This document shows, one piece after another, positions 11,163 through 22,524 of a DNA stretch of 64,000 bases (position 1 is its first letter; each line of letters begins with the position of its first letter). The position numbers and the translations under genes are program-made. This stretch comes from Siphonodentalium dalli (Eukaryota; Mollusca; Scaphopoda; Gadilida; Siphonodentaliidae): contig CP136064.1 of the NCBI GenBank assembly GCA_032622095.1, positions 273,261,614-273,325,613 on the forward strand, read 5' to 3'. The notes under the pieces are model-generated. The model saw nothing but the letters and a program-made list of their open reading frames with translations, searched no databases and was not told the origin of the DNA.

Positions 11163-12903
11163 AAAACATCCATAGAATGCACCTAATATTGAAATCGAAT
11201 GCAGCACGTATATTCCACGACGAACAAGTGTCCGTAAATTCCACGTATATTTTCTCGTATATATATATATATATATTTATTTATTTATATGTCAAATCTG
11301 TGGAAATTTACGTGATACGTATATGCCGTTTATATAGACATTTAATGGAAAATAGGTGACGTTTAAATGAAATTAAATTCCAAATTTTGAGCTGTGCCAA
11401 TTGTTCATCAGGAAATGCGCAGCGTTTGAATATGTGATCATAATCAACGTCGTCTGTATTTTAGAGTTATAATTCTTTGCGCTGTAACAGTTACATGTTT
11501 ATAAACAATAATTATTATGTCAGCATGTGGAATCTCATCAGTGGATGATTATACAACGTCCTTTTGTGTTTTATGCTGAATTAGTTACATAGATAGTGTA
11601 ATCTTGAATACGTCTATCCGTATATAGAGTTTGTACAGAGCTATGCATTTCATTACCTGTCTAAATGCGAGAAATTTAAAGAATCAAGAACCCGTCTCTT
11701 GCCAATAAAATTCACAGCAAAACTACATGTAATAGTTACGAGCCAACTACTCAACACTAAAGAAAAACCACTATTTCGATAGCTATTTATTCTGATAAGA
11801 CAAATAGTCAAATAATTTTCGTATGTTTATATATCATATAACGTACATGAAAGTCCATGCATTAGAATATACCATGCTATAAAACTGTCTGTTAAATCCA
11901 TTGAAGTATATGTACATGTGTGATATCCAAATTGTATGGTATGTATAACTCCTAAACAAAGGCACATTGTTGATTTAATTGACAGCATGCTGACTAAATG
12001 TATATGTTTATTCGCCATGTTGACCACATGACAATATGCACATATGTGTATATACTTAAAATATATATCGCTATGCCTTTGTTAAGGAAATGAAAATAAA
12101 TTAGTTTAATCGGAAAATAAAATCGATAAATTCAGTCACACACAGGTCCGTTATTTTCAACAGAATATGAACTTGTCTTAAGTCACGAGCTTCCTCACTC
12201 TGGCTTTGAAGCAAATGCGCAAAAATATATCTAACCATGTAGCAAATAGAGAGTATGGTCATATTTTGTCAGCGTCCATCATTATCTGGTGACGGGTCAG
12301 TCCGTATAACAAGAAATACAATCACTGAATTTTCACTATGTGTTTTAAATCAAAGGTAGAGAGACAATGTTACAATCTAATCTGCCTTTGTGTGGAATTT
12401 GATGGTCCTGGTACACCTAGATACCACAGTCGCACCAACATGCATGCATACGTTCAATTCGATTGAATATCACCATGACCAATATTGTACGCAGTGACAA
12501 ATGGAGCGGCCATTTCCAAATGATTAGTTCCACATACATGTACATTGTAGCATGAATTATCATTATGCCAAACATATATACCTTTATACGCAGCCTGTAC
12601 AACACAAAGTAATGTGAATCCGAAAAGGATGATGGTCCCTAGATAGACGATCATTTTTGTGCAGTGTACAGACTGACTCTTGAGTACACCGAAATGTCGA
12701 ATCTTCCGGGTACGCGGTATATACCTTGGTTCGGTTTATGGCCTTGTTGTTATGGTTATTGTTGAGCCCAGACAGTCTCGTGTTTTGAAAATGATTTATT
12801 AATAACCCTCGTCCTTGACGAATGACTAACAAGACATTCATCGCTTTGACTATCTTTTTAAATGTGTAGCAGTCATTAACCGCATGCATTCGTTATAGCA
12901 GTA
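11163..12903. other. No recognised feature
   Basis: AT-rich sequence with (AT)n/(TTTA)n at 11257-11297. The open frames on the minus strand (e.g. 12584-12889) have no motif I recognise. Confidence 0.45.
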
Positions 12904-12932
12904 CTAGGGGATTGCCCGTCAACAATGACGGG
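12904..12932 (-). mobile_element. Helitron-like 3' terminus (minus strand)
   Basis: On the minus strand a perfect 7-bp hairpin, CCCGTCA-TTGT-TGACGGG (12915-12932), is followed by CAATCCC, CTAG (12904-12907) and T. This is the standard Helitron 3' signature. The body would extend to higher coordinates; no 5' end or coding capacity was found. Confidence 0.6.
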
Positions 12933-12935
12933 TAA

Positions 12936-13984
12936 ATAAATGTATTTTGTTACTTTCTGGGGTTCTCGTCCATGAATACATTATCATTTATATTAGAAAT
13001 GTAATGGTTTTGGTTCTCTTGTCACTGCATCGAGGGTCGGCATACTTTATTTCACTAAGGACTATATTTTTATCCCCGCCCCAACATAATGATATAGGCC
13101 TATGCATGCACGCATGGAACGCAACAAAATCAACTTATATTTCATTATTACTGTACTAACTGAAACCAGACGACGAGGCCCCGTTGTATCCTGTACATAC
13201 ACATACGGGTATATGGTATGTGGTCCCTCTTTGCGCTTCGCGAATATTTTGATCGGGAGCCTTTATTAAGCGGCGGATGGGCCTGCGGTCCCATTGATTG
13301 TAGAAGACTGTGGTCGCATTGTGAGCTTTGCGGACATTTTGGTCTCAAATCCCTTCTGGGGCCTTTGTTCGTCAGCACAGGCGCCATGCACGAAGACCTG
13401 CACTGAGGCCCATTTTAGCACTGGAAAACAGCGCTAAAGACCATTTAGCACCCATTTCCAACTTTGGTAGAGCGTTAGACTCTACAGCCTATGCACGTCA
13501 AACTCAACATATATTACTTATATTCACAATCAACCTGAACTGACATATCAATTTCCAACAATGCTTTGGTAAAACTCATGGAATTTTCGCAAGTGTGGAT
13601 TTGTGTGTGACGTCACAGGACGTCATTTGCACAAAAGTCACAAGAGATAGTGTCTACTTGAGTGCAAATACGGCAGTTGGAACTATCTTTGATATCATGT
13701 TTGATTTGCCAATAGGCGTGATAGTTGGGGGGTCGTCTTCTGTAACACACTGTAGGGCGTGTTCCAAATTTGAGCTAGATTGGACTTATGGTTGAAGAGT
13801 TATAAACGCGCCAAAAAGCGTGTCCCGAGTTATACACACACATACACACAGATACGCATATAATATATAGATAATGGGGGTGGTCCGTTAAACATTTAGA
13901 GGGGTGTACGGGAAAGAAAAACAATACAATAGTACAAATGTTCATATTCATTGATTGGAAATGTTCAGATAATAAGTTCAACGA
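12936..13984. other. Probable dispersed-repeat sequence
   Basis: Probably the body of the Helitron-like element plus another repeat (13560-13870). GGAACGCAACAAAATCAAC near 13113 is shared with the palindrome at 52299-52444. No gene is supported. Confidence 0.35.
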
Positions 13985-14853
13985 GCATTTAGTATAGAAA
14001 CGGTTAATACTGTAACTACTCATCAATCAGTATTTAGTAAGTAAGGTTAATAATGTAATTACTCATCATGAGGATCAATATAGAAACGGTTAATAAGGTA
14101 ACTACTCACCAGTGAGTATTTGGTATATAAACGGTGAATAAGATAACTACTCATTAATGAGTATTTAGTATATAAATGGTTAATAAGGTAACTACTCGGC
14201 CATGAGTATTTAGTATAGCAACGGTTAATAATGTAACTAATCATCAATGAGTATTTAGTATAAAAACGGTTAATAGTAACTATTTATCAATGAGTATTTA
14301 GTATGGAAAGTTTAATAATGTAATTACTCATCAATGATGATCAATATAGAAACGGTTAATAAGGTAACTACTCACTAATGAGTATTTATTATATAAACGG
14401 TTAATAAGGTAACTACTCGTTAATGAATATTTAGTACATAAATTATTAAAAAGGTAACTACTCGTCCATGAGTATTTAGTATATAAACATTTAATAAGGT
14501 AACTACTCGTCCATGAGTATTTGGTATAGAAACGGTTAATAATGTAACTGCTCATCAATGAGTATTTAGAATAGAAACGGTTAATAATGTGGTTACTCAT
14601 CAATGATTATTTAGTATATAAACGGTTAATACTGTAACTACTCATCAATGAGTATTTAGTATAGAAACGGTTAATAATGTAACTACTCATCAATGAGTAT
14701 TTAGTATATAAACTGTTAATAATGTAACTACTCATCGATGAATATTTAGTATAGAAACGGTTGATAATGTAATTAGTCATCAATGAGGATCAGTATAGAA
14801 ACGGTTAATAATGTAACTACTCATCAATGAGTATGTAGTATATAAACGGTTAA
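13985..14853. repeat. 44-bp minisatellite, ~19 copies
   Basis: Units such as CGGTTAATAATGTAACTACT followed by CATCAATGAGTATTTAGTAT repeat every ~44 bp. Most contain ACTCATCAATGAGT, a 6-bp perfect palindrome around CA. The array stops at 14853, exactly where a MITE begins at a TTAA within the unit's GGTTAA. Frames such as 14059-14247 and 14331-14603 are by-products. Confidence 0.9.
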
Positions 14854-15349
14854 AGGCACGTGAGGCCTTAGTTGTCGAAAATATTCATATTTGTTCCAAT
14901 CACCGTAAACAGAAAAACATTAAAATGCATACAGTTTCGTTCATATATATACCATGACTATCGCGTAAACAGCATGTTATCATAAAGACCTACTATATCT
15001 TACCTAAGCAAGAGCCTGATTGTGTTAGAGAAAACAGCACAATGCTACTGGCTAATCACACACAAATAGCATAAACGCTCTTTATTAGTGCCATATCAGG
15101 AATTCACCAACAAAGAACGCTCTTTATGTTTACCATCATAATATAAACAAACACCAGAAAAGTAACTTTCTATGCTTTTGTTTACATAACAATGGTAAAA
15201 AATATGACAATAACATACTGTTTATGCGATATTTCTTGTTTGTATACGGACAAAGTCTGTCTACATTTTGATGTTCTTTCTGTTTGTGGCGGTTTTTGAC
15301 GGGTGGAAATATTTTCACAGGATACCCACCGCCAAGGCCAACCGTACCT
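14854..15349 (-). mobile_element. TTAA-family MITE, copy 2
   Basis: A 496-bp element, inverted relative to copy 1, from AGGCACGTGAGGCC to GGCCAACCGTACCT, with perfect TTAA at 14850-14853 and 15350-15353. The left TTAA belongs to the last minisatellite unit. The right flank is not minisatellite. Confidence 0.9.
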
Positions 15350-15353
15350 TTAA

Positions 15354-15892
15354 GCTCAGTATCTTGTTTTCCAATGGACTGGATGCTCCAGGGCAAATAT
15401 ATTTCACCATGCGATGAAGGCACACTCTCGTAACCATGCGTTTAACTCAATTAACAATAGCCTATGTTAGTTAACGTTGTCAGTGATATTGCATAGATCA
15501 ACGATTATATAGCTCAGTTATGATAAAAACTTCCTGATTCTTGACACATTTCCACGTTCTGTTTGAGATTAAATTGTTTAAAATTCCCTGAACCGATATC
15601 CCGCTTATCAGACCAAGAACACATATGACAGTATTTCCCATCAACGCCATTTATAACCTGCGCATAAAATAACATGCACACTAATCCACTTAATAATTGA
15701 ATTAAATTAATTGTAGTGTATAACCCATCGTCGTATAGTGACATACAGAAAATTGCGTGAGGAAAATTAATACAATTTAGACATAAAGCTGAATAGGATA
15801 TGTCATGGCACATATAAATAGAGGTCTATAGTATTTTGTAGTATGTTTTATACGGACATGAGAATGAATAAGGATAGTCATTAGATATATAC
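15354..15892. other. No recognised feature
   Basis: A 99-codon minus-strand frame (15514-15813) has no recognised motif. Nothing else stands out. Confidence 0.4.
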
Positions 15893-15932
15893 GTTATAAG
15901 CACGGCGTCCGATTTATAAGTGAAATAAATAG

Positions 15933-16034
15933 ATAGAACCGCATGAGTGTCTGAATTTTGACGAAATTATCGCACTCGATTTGTTGGCGGAGCGATACCT
16001 CGAGTGCAAAATCCAGACACTCATGCGGTTCTAT
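15933..16034. repeat. Near-perfect hairpin
   Basis: ATAGAACCGCATGAGTGTCT near 15933 pairs with AGACACTCATGCGGTTCTAT ending at 16034. The pairing continues inward (CGCACTCGA with TCGAGTGC). This makes a ~100-nt cruciform-capable structure just inside the left end of the TIR element. Confidence 0.85.
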
Positions 16035-16313
16035 TTTTATGACATATCTCCGTATCATAGTAAGTTGACTCACATTCGTACATCTCCGGTACAGAAAATG
16101 TGAATTTAATTGAGTTTTAACGGCATTATAGGGTTAACACAACAATCAGACAGGGAGCCCATCTATCTGCGAGTGACCTTGACCCATCTTTAATGTTGCG
16201 CTTGAAATTAAATTATGTGCCTCGACAAACATATTCTTGAAATGAAACTACTTGAATGAATCATCTCATGGATTGATCGCTTATTGTTTCTTCGTTGTCG
16301 TGATTGAAAAAGT

Positions 16314-16975
16314 AACGAGCTAAAAATTCACGAAAAATTACTAATTAAAGGCCATAACTATATCAAATTTTATTGGGCCAGGCTGGTTTTCGAACTCGAC
16401 CGAGATATTCTTAGGAGACACCTATAAACCAAATTTCAATCAAATCAGATAACGTTTGTTGAAGTTATCACGCTAACGAGCTGAAAATTCATGAAAAATG
16501 ACTAATTAAGGGCCATAACTCTATCAAATTTTATCGGACGAGGCCGGTTATCGAACTCATCCGAGATATTCTTGGGAGACACCTATACACCAAATTTCAA
16601 TCAAATCGGATAACGTTTGTTGAAGTTATTGCGCTAACGAGCTGAAAATTCGTGAAAAATGACTAATTAAGGGCCATAACTATATCAAATTTTATCGGAC
16701 GAGGCCGGTTTTCGAACTCATCCGAGATATTCTTGGGAGACACCTATCTACCAAATTTCAATCAAATCGGATAACGTTTATTGAAGTTATCGCGCTAACG
16801 AGCTGAAAATTCGTGAAAAATGTATATGGCCATACCTCTATCAAATTTTTTCGGACCAGACCGGTTTTCGAACTCATCTGAGATATTCTTGGGAGACACC
16901 TATATACCAAATTTCAATCAAATCGGATAACGTTTGTTGAAGTTATCGCGCTAACGAGCTGAAAATTCAAAGGTC
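16314..16975. repeat. 161-bp minisatellite
   Basis: AACGAGCT recurs at 16314, 16475, 16636, 16797 and 16953 (161, 161, 161 and 156 bp apart). The unit carries GGCCATAACT, GAGATATTCTTGGGAGACAC and CAAATTTCAATCAAATCGGA. This type of text is common in dispersed repeats of marine invertebrates. Confidence 0.9.
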
Positions 16976-17090
16976 CATAACTCTGTAATAAATGTGCGGA
17001 GGAACCCGATATTTTGTCCGCAGCTTACGTGCATGGATATGTACTCACAATTTTAATCCGTCAATAAACGGTTGAGTTATAAGCAAAACA

Positions 17091-17118
17091 CGCCGCCCGC
17101 CCGCCCGCCCGCCCGCCC
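17091..17118. repeat. (CCCG)n microsatellite
   Basis: About six CCCG units, unusually GC-rich for the surroundings, inside the composite TIR element. Confidence 0.9.
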
Positions 17119-17378
17119 ACCGTCCCTCATCAAACTATAAGTCGAGTTTTGGAAAAAAAACTCGACTAAAAATAGTAACGGCGAGAACCAGTCTAACAAC
17201 ACTGAATGAAATAGTTCCGTCGACAGATTGCACTAGTGAGATTCTGAGAATTACCACACGCCTGAAAACTCGTGCGATCATGTGATTTACGTTGATCGAT
17301 ATGTAATAAAGATCACAAGCGCCCGTTGGGCGCGCGTAGTGTTTATGTCACTTATAAATCGGACGCCGTGCTTATAAC

Positions 17379-18596
17379 ATATGTATGACACCCAATCATC
17401 CCGAGAAACGTACAATCAGTGATGAGTTTCTGTTACCAATTAAATGTGTGGTCAGTCTTACAAACATGGTTCGGTGAATACCAATCAATACCCCATGGTC
17501 GGTATTTCAATTTACTTTTGTGTTAATCGTGGATTAACCATCGACTCATAGAGAGCACACTACACTTAGAACTACTCTATTGTGCATTATTCCTAATTAT
17601 CGGATTTATTTATTCCATACATTCCAAGCCGGATTTATAATATCACAGACAGCACTTTACATGTAAGTTATTCAATGGGGTCCAGTTACTGACCTTCAGT
17701 TACTGTAAAATATCGGTTAGTTGTTGTCTGCGCTGCACGACGATCTGTCTTTGATTACATTTGTTCAGTGTGTTGGTGGGGGATAGTAACTGCAGGCGTT
17801 TGTCGACAAAGCAAATGCCCATGTAACTTGTCCGAATACCCACCCCCCCCCCCGATCTGAAATTTTAGTATGGCGTATATTGGCCGAATTAAACCATGAT
17901 ATAACTGTGTGCCGAATTAAACCATGATATAACTGTGTGCCGAATCATAATAACTGTAAATAATATTTGTGAAGATAGTTCTACTCAATGTGTTGCAATA
18001 ATAATGATGGTATTCCAATGGTTACCAGACAAACCCCGTTATTTCCGCCCGCAAAATTTACTGTACCAATTTAAATACGAGTAAGGATATGCCAATTTAA
18101 ACACAAAAGCTAATTCTAACTCCTCCAAAATTCCACAATATGTATTTATTATTTACCGTGTACACGTGATGAAGACATTTTGATTATTTTTGCCTTACGC
18201 CATTGAAAAATTCCGTAAAATTAATGATTTAATGTGGGGTGATAGGAAGTCATTTGTAATGTATTTGGCATCATTGTAACAATATTTATTGTGTAAATAA
18301 AACATCTAAATAAAACATCTAAACTCGTATATCACTGAGAGTGTTTATTGCATGCGTTATTGATCATTGAATAAAAAGAATCATTATCCCCTAACCAAGT
18401 ATAAAACACACGATTGTCTTTCTATCACAGGAAGATACATGTCTGAAGATGGTAGCAACGGATAATACCGGACGACTACACCAATATTTCCAGGTTTAGA
18501 TTTGACATATCTTCTCGCAAATGTTACGTTTGTCACTAACTTCATGTTATTATATTACCAAATGGAAGTTAGATCATAAGTAATCGAATCATAACT
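17379..18596. other. Spacer with 28-bp repeat and C tract
   Basis: A 28-bp unit starting GCCGAATTAAACCATG occurs at 17883 and 17911, with a partial third copy at 17939. A C tract lies at 17842-17853. No gene seen. Confidence 0.55.
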
Positions 18597-18600
18597 TTAA

Positions 18601-19093
18601 AGGTACGTGAGGCCATAATTGTCGAAAATATTCATATTTGTTCCAAACACCGTAAACAGGAAAACATTAAAACGCATACAGTTTCGATCATATATACCAT
18701 GACCATCGCGTAACAGCATGTTATCATAAATGTATACTATATTTTACCTAAGCAAGAGCCTGATTGGGTTACAGAGGACAGCACAATGCTACTGGCTAAT
18801 CACACACAAATGTCATAAACGCTCTTTATTAGTTCCATATCAGGAATTCACCAACAAAGAACGCTCTTTATGTTTATCATCATAATATAAACAAACACCA
18901 GAAAAGTAACTTTTTATGCGTTTGTTTACATAACAATGGTTAAACATATGAGAATAACATACTGTTTATGCGATATTTCTTATATATATACGGACAAAGT
19001 ATGTCTACATTTTGATGTTCTTTCTGTTTGTGGCGGTTTTTGACGGGTATAAATATTTTCACAGGATACCCACCGCCAAGGCCAACCGTGTCT
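18601..19093 (-). mobile_element. TTAA-family MITE, copy 3
   Basis: A 493-bp element from AGGTACGTGAGGCC to GGCCAACCGTGTCT, with perfect TTAA duplications at 18597-18600 and 19094-19097. Same orientation as copy 2. Confidence 0.9.
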
Positions 19094-19097
19094 TTAA

Positions 19098-20993
19098 AAA
19101 CTGGAACCATATGTCAAAATGGCCACCGGAAGTGGAAAATGGATATAATTTAGATCCAGTTTGTTAACTGATGGGATAACTGTAAGTCAGACTCTTTATT
19201 ATTCATGCTATCTGATCATTTATACCTCTTCCGGAGACCGGCGACCATGTTAATGTAATCTTGTCTGGTGTCTACACAGCCGCATGCACTTTTGGCCATG
19301 TTTACATTGTTTGAGTGCGATAATAAAAATTAAACTGATTGATATGAAATTAAGTCATTGTGTGCAGGTGTAATTTTCCAACAATTATTATCTGACCCTT
19401 GCTGACCAATAAATACGCATCACCCCTTGTGCTGTGTTTGTTCGTCTGTCTTATACTTCATTGTACTTATACCTGATTATACTTCCTCACTATCCCTCCA
19501 TATGAGTAATATACCATTACAATGTATATCTTATTGACGAATGGTAGAAAATAATGGATTCAGTAAAGAAATTGGTAATAATGAAACTCACGAAGTGCAG
19601 TAATGGAACATTTTACTGTATATGTAATTGATCTCTTTCTGTACTGAACATCATTGGCACAACGATCTACTTCTGATAAGAATTACCATATTATATGTTT
19701 GTGTTTGTCGTGATTATATTGTATTTAACGACATAACAAAAAACAAAGGTTATGATGATTACAATGGCGACGTGGAAGTGGACGAGGTACGGGTATATGG
19801 TACACATGAATATCTCTCGTTCAGAGAAGATGTGGTGCTTCTGTCAAATCTTCCTTCATGAGCACGATATCCAATTGGCCAGTGTATTTATTTGGCAGTG
19901 TATTTATTTGGCAGTGTATTTATTGTGGTTGTTTGCTTCATTGATGGAGACATGTCTGTGAATATGATATATATCCGTCGTTACGCTTAGCACTTCATGT
20001 TTCACAAGATTCTCGTGTTTCATTGCGACAAATGATTGATTGCCACCACCAAGAGATAGACATTAAGGCTACATAGGGATTACAATATAATGACACAATA
20101 TCAGAGTCAACTCACCCTTTGGGGACCAGAGAAACGATCTCGAACGTATCACTATATTTTTGCTGAAAACACGAAAGCGTTATATTTGATTTCGTAACTA
20201 TACTACGGATAGTGAAAAACGACAACTGATATAGAAAGAACATAAAATCTAGTGACGTTGTACCCTATTCGTATTCTTATCAGTAGTAGTTCACTATGTA
20301 AATTATGTCAAATCGGGAGGTTTTCACAACTCATGAACAGAATAATTACGACCCTTTAACTGATGAATAGTGTCCAGTAATGCATTCCCGTATAATGCTA
20401 TTGTTAAAAGTAATGGTTTATTGGTGTTAATATTTCGTGAAAAAATCCAGATTTCACTAAGAGGCTACGAATCGGTTGGACAGTGTATTTATATGTTCGT
20501 TCCAGTCAAGTGTTGATACAAAATGCATATGTCGCAACTCGCGGATAGAGTTACGACCACCTTTAGCTATTCGTAGTCGCAAAATTCATGTAGGACCAAC
20601 ACATTCGTTACAACAATTAGGGTCTGTGATCCCGGCAATGCATGTATGACAGATCACATTGATATATTCGCCGTGTGTGATCCACAAGATTAATCACAGC
20701 TCGTTCACTAATCCTCTATTCAATCGACCAATCGGGGATGTTCTGAATTCAATAATACAAAAGTAATTGATCGAATGCATGTATCTTAAAAGCTTCTGTT
20801 ACATGCACTCAACAGAAAATGCTCCGATTAGAAAGTGCGCATAATTTGATGACGTAGAACCATAAAAGTCGTCGTAACTCTAGTCGTGAGTATAGTAGCA
20901 ATGTTATATTTTATGCCTCCGAAACATGCCGAGCATTGATCTTTGAACATGCTTGGGACTAGACAAAATACCAGTCGCCTATTATTTTTAGAA
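19098..20993. other. Mostly unrecognised spacer
   Basis: A 16-bp unit (GGCAGTGTATTTATTT) is repeated three times at 19878-19926. A short plus-strand frame ending at 19861 has acidic, protein-like composition but no convincing splice acceptor. Nothing else recognised. Confidence 0.4.
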
Positions 20994-21063
20994 ACAAATT
21001 TGATTTTTGAGAAAATGCAAATTTTTGGGATTGGGTGGGATTCGAACCCCGGCCTATGACGGT
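20994..21063 (-). mobile_element. tRNA-derived SINE fragment (minus)
   Basis: On the minus strand GGGGTTCGAATCCCACCC supplies a Pol III B box (GGTTCGAATCC). It is followed by a CATTTTCTCAAAAATCAAAT-like tail shared with the plus-strand copy at 21180. The A-box half is missing. Confidence 0.65.
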
Positions 21064-21179
21064 GCTACTGTGCTATATCTCCTATATATAAATACATATA
21101 TATACTATAGAGACCTGAAAATGTGCATATAGTGTCCTAAGTGCGACGTCAGAATACAGCGGCCATTTGAGCTTCCTTT

Positions 21180-21302
21180 TTTGGGGTCGCTTCGGTGGCC
21201 GTATTGACGTATGAGTCGCAAGGCGCGCTCGTCGTCATGGGCCGGGGTTCTAATCCCACCCCATCCCAAACAAATGTGCACTGTCTCAAAAATCAAATTG
21301 GC
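21180..21302 (+). mobile_element. tRNA-derived SINE (plus)
   Basis: The tRNA-like head has a candidate A box (TGGCCGTATTGAC) and a B box (GGTTCTAATCC, one change from GGTTCGAATCC), then CCACCCCATCCCAAAC and a CTGTCTCAAAAATCAAATT tail. The head cannot fold as a complete tRNA by eye, so this is a SINE rather than a tRNA gene. The minus-strand frame 21105-21296 is its shadow. Confidence 0.65.
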
Positions 21303-21579
21303 TTCTAGTCGTGAGGTTTGTGAGTAATTCGAAATAATATATCATCAGAGTATGCGTTTGTAAAATAATATATTATCAAAGTATTGTTTGAAGAGATTAG
21401 TTGTATGCTTGTACCACATGTCGAGTCATTTTGACTGCACGTTTTAAGACTGATGATGTAGCTGTTTCGCCAACGAATCCACCGCCCTGAAAAACGAAAA
21501 GATATCACTTAATGATGTGGTCGAGCAAAGATGATGGTATATTTTGTCAAGGTTAATGGATGATAAATTGAACTTTCGG
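21303..21579. other. No recognised feature
   Basis: No repeat or coding signature seen. Confidence 0.4.
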
Positions 21580-21674
21580 AAAATAGTCAGTCGAGCCCAA
21601 AGTCGAGATCTTCTAGTTTCCGAACGTCCAGTCGCGTGTCCACTAACCGACTTAAAACACAGTTTTGAAATATA
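21580..21674. repeat. 95-bp perfect duplicate, copy 1
   Basis: The segment starting AAAATAGTCAGTCGAGCCCA and ending TTTTGAAATATA is identical, base for base, to 50174-50268. On the minus strand it ends in TTTT. Flanks are unrelated between copies. It could be a small-RNA retrocopy, a young repeat or a segmental copy; no known RNA was recognised. Confidence 0.85.
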
Positions 21675-21977
21675 TATATATATATCTTTAATTGTCCTCC
21701 ATATGTGAAGAGTTATTGAATACAGAACATATACACACAGAAACATGGACACAAATATGTCAACATATATACAAGTACAAGTTTATACAAAACAAAGTTA
21801 CATCACAAGGAATGGAATAACATACAGTCGCTACTCATTCGTGTATTATGTATTTAGGCACACGTACACAAGTCCACCCATACCAACATATGCACCCTCT
21901 CTCTCAGTTTCTCCCTTCTCATTCGATCTCTCTCTCTCTCTATCTCTATCTCTGTGATATCTCTCCCTCTTTCTTTT

Positions 21978-22012
<35 letters not shown>
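21671..22012. repeat. (AT)n and (CT)n microsatellites
   Basis: (AT)n at 21671-21686, then CT-rich sequence with pure (CT)n at 21979-22012. A GTTTATG-rich stretch follows directly, as also near the (CT)n at 47364. Confidence 0.85.
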
Positions 22013-22014
<2 letters not shown>

Positions 22015-22159
22015 AGAGTGTTTGGTGGTTTATGTGCCAACCGGTCCTGAAACAGTGATGTGGGGACACTACTTTCCAGTGGCGTTAGAAGCACGTGCCA
22101 AATTAATAGTAATGCCCCGACGCACTGTCTATCGGTAGCCCTTTTCAGAATATGAACTC

Positions 22160-22524
22160 TCTCCACGCAACCAGAATAATCTTGAATCATATCCACGAAT
22201 GAGATACAGGTTTATGGGAACAACATTCGGGGAAGATATGGTTTATGGGCCAGAGAGACATTCCTTATATGGGGACCTGATTTTCAGAGAGCAGGTTTGT
22301 GGGACTGGAAAACTATATATATGGGGACGTGATTATGAGAGTAGGGTTTATGGGCCAGAAGATAATCGTTTTATGGGACTGATCACTGATTGTGATAGGC
22401 CTAGTACACTCTGTACACTCTGTCTATATAATATATGCTGTCCGTCGTGTTAAGCGTGTTTAGCAGGTTTATCGGGCCATGTGAGGGCCAGTAGGTTCTG
22501 AGGCGCCGGAAGAATGGGGGCAGA
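22160..22524. repeat. Degenerate TTTATGGGAC minisatellite
   Basis: Motifs like GGTTTATGGGCCAGAGAG, ATATGGGGACCTGATTTTC and GGTTTGTGGGACTGG recur every ~40-50 bp. The same short motif builds the GTTTTATGGGGAC part of the adjoining satellite unit, so this may be a decayed edge or the seed of that satellite. Confidence 0.55.

Larger units (their letters stand above)
15893..17378. mobile_element. 1.5-kb composite TIR element
   Basis: The left end GTTATAAGCACGGCGTCCGA and its continuation are the reverse complement of the right end (17346-17378), a ~31-bp near-perfect terminal inverted repeat. Inside are a hairpin (15933-16034), four to five 161-bp tandem copies (16314-16975), a (CCCG)n run and a GTCGAGTTTT/AAAACTCGAC hairpin near 17145. 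There is no transposase. The ends are TA-rich, so a TA duplication is possible but ambiguous. Confidence 0.75.

Noticed and set aside
14059-14603. Tyr/Ser-rich repeat proteins on the minus strand
   Set aside because: Short stretches of open frame in the 44-bp minisatellite; 44 is not a multiple of three and frames shift between copies.
13985-14853. CRISPR array
   Set aside because: Tandem units without unique spacers, no cas genes, and a eukaryotic setting.
8682-15423. Two similar ~90-codon proteins (8682-8957 and 15136-15423)
   Set aside because: Their shared part lies in TTAA-family MITE copies 1 and 2; the N-terminal parts are unrelated flank.
19628-19861. Terminal exon of a protein gene
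   Set aside because: Composition is protein-like near the end, but no pyrimidine-rich acceptor precedes it and no family is recognisable.
21184-21268. A tRNA gene
   Set aside because: A and B boxes are present but no full cloverleaf or acceptor stem pairing is visible, and the flank matches an inverted partial copy. A SINE head is the better reading.
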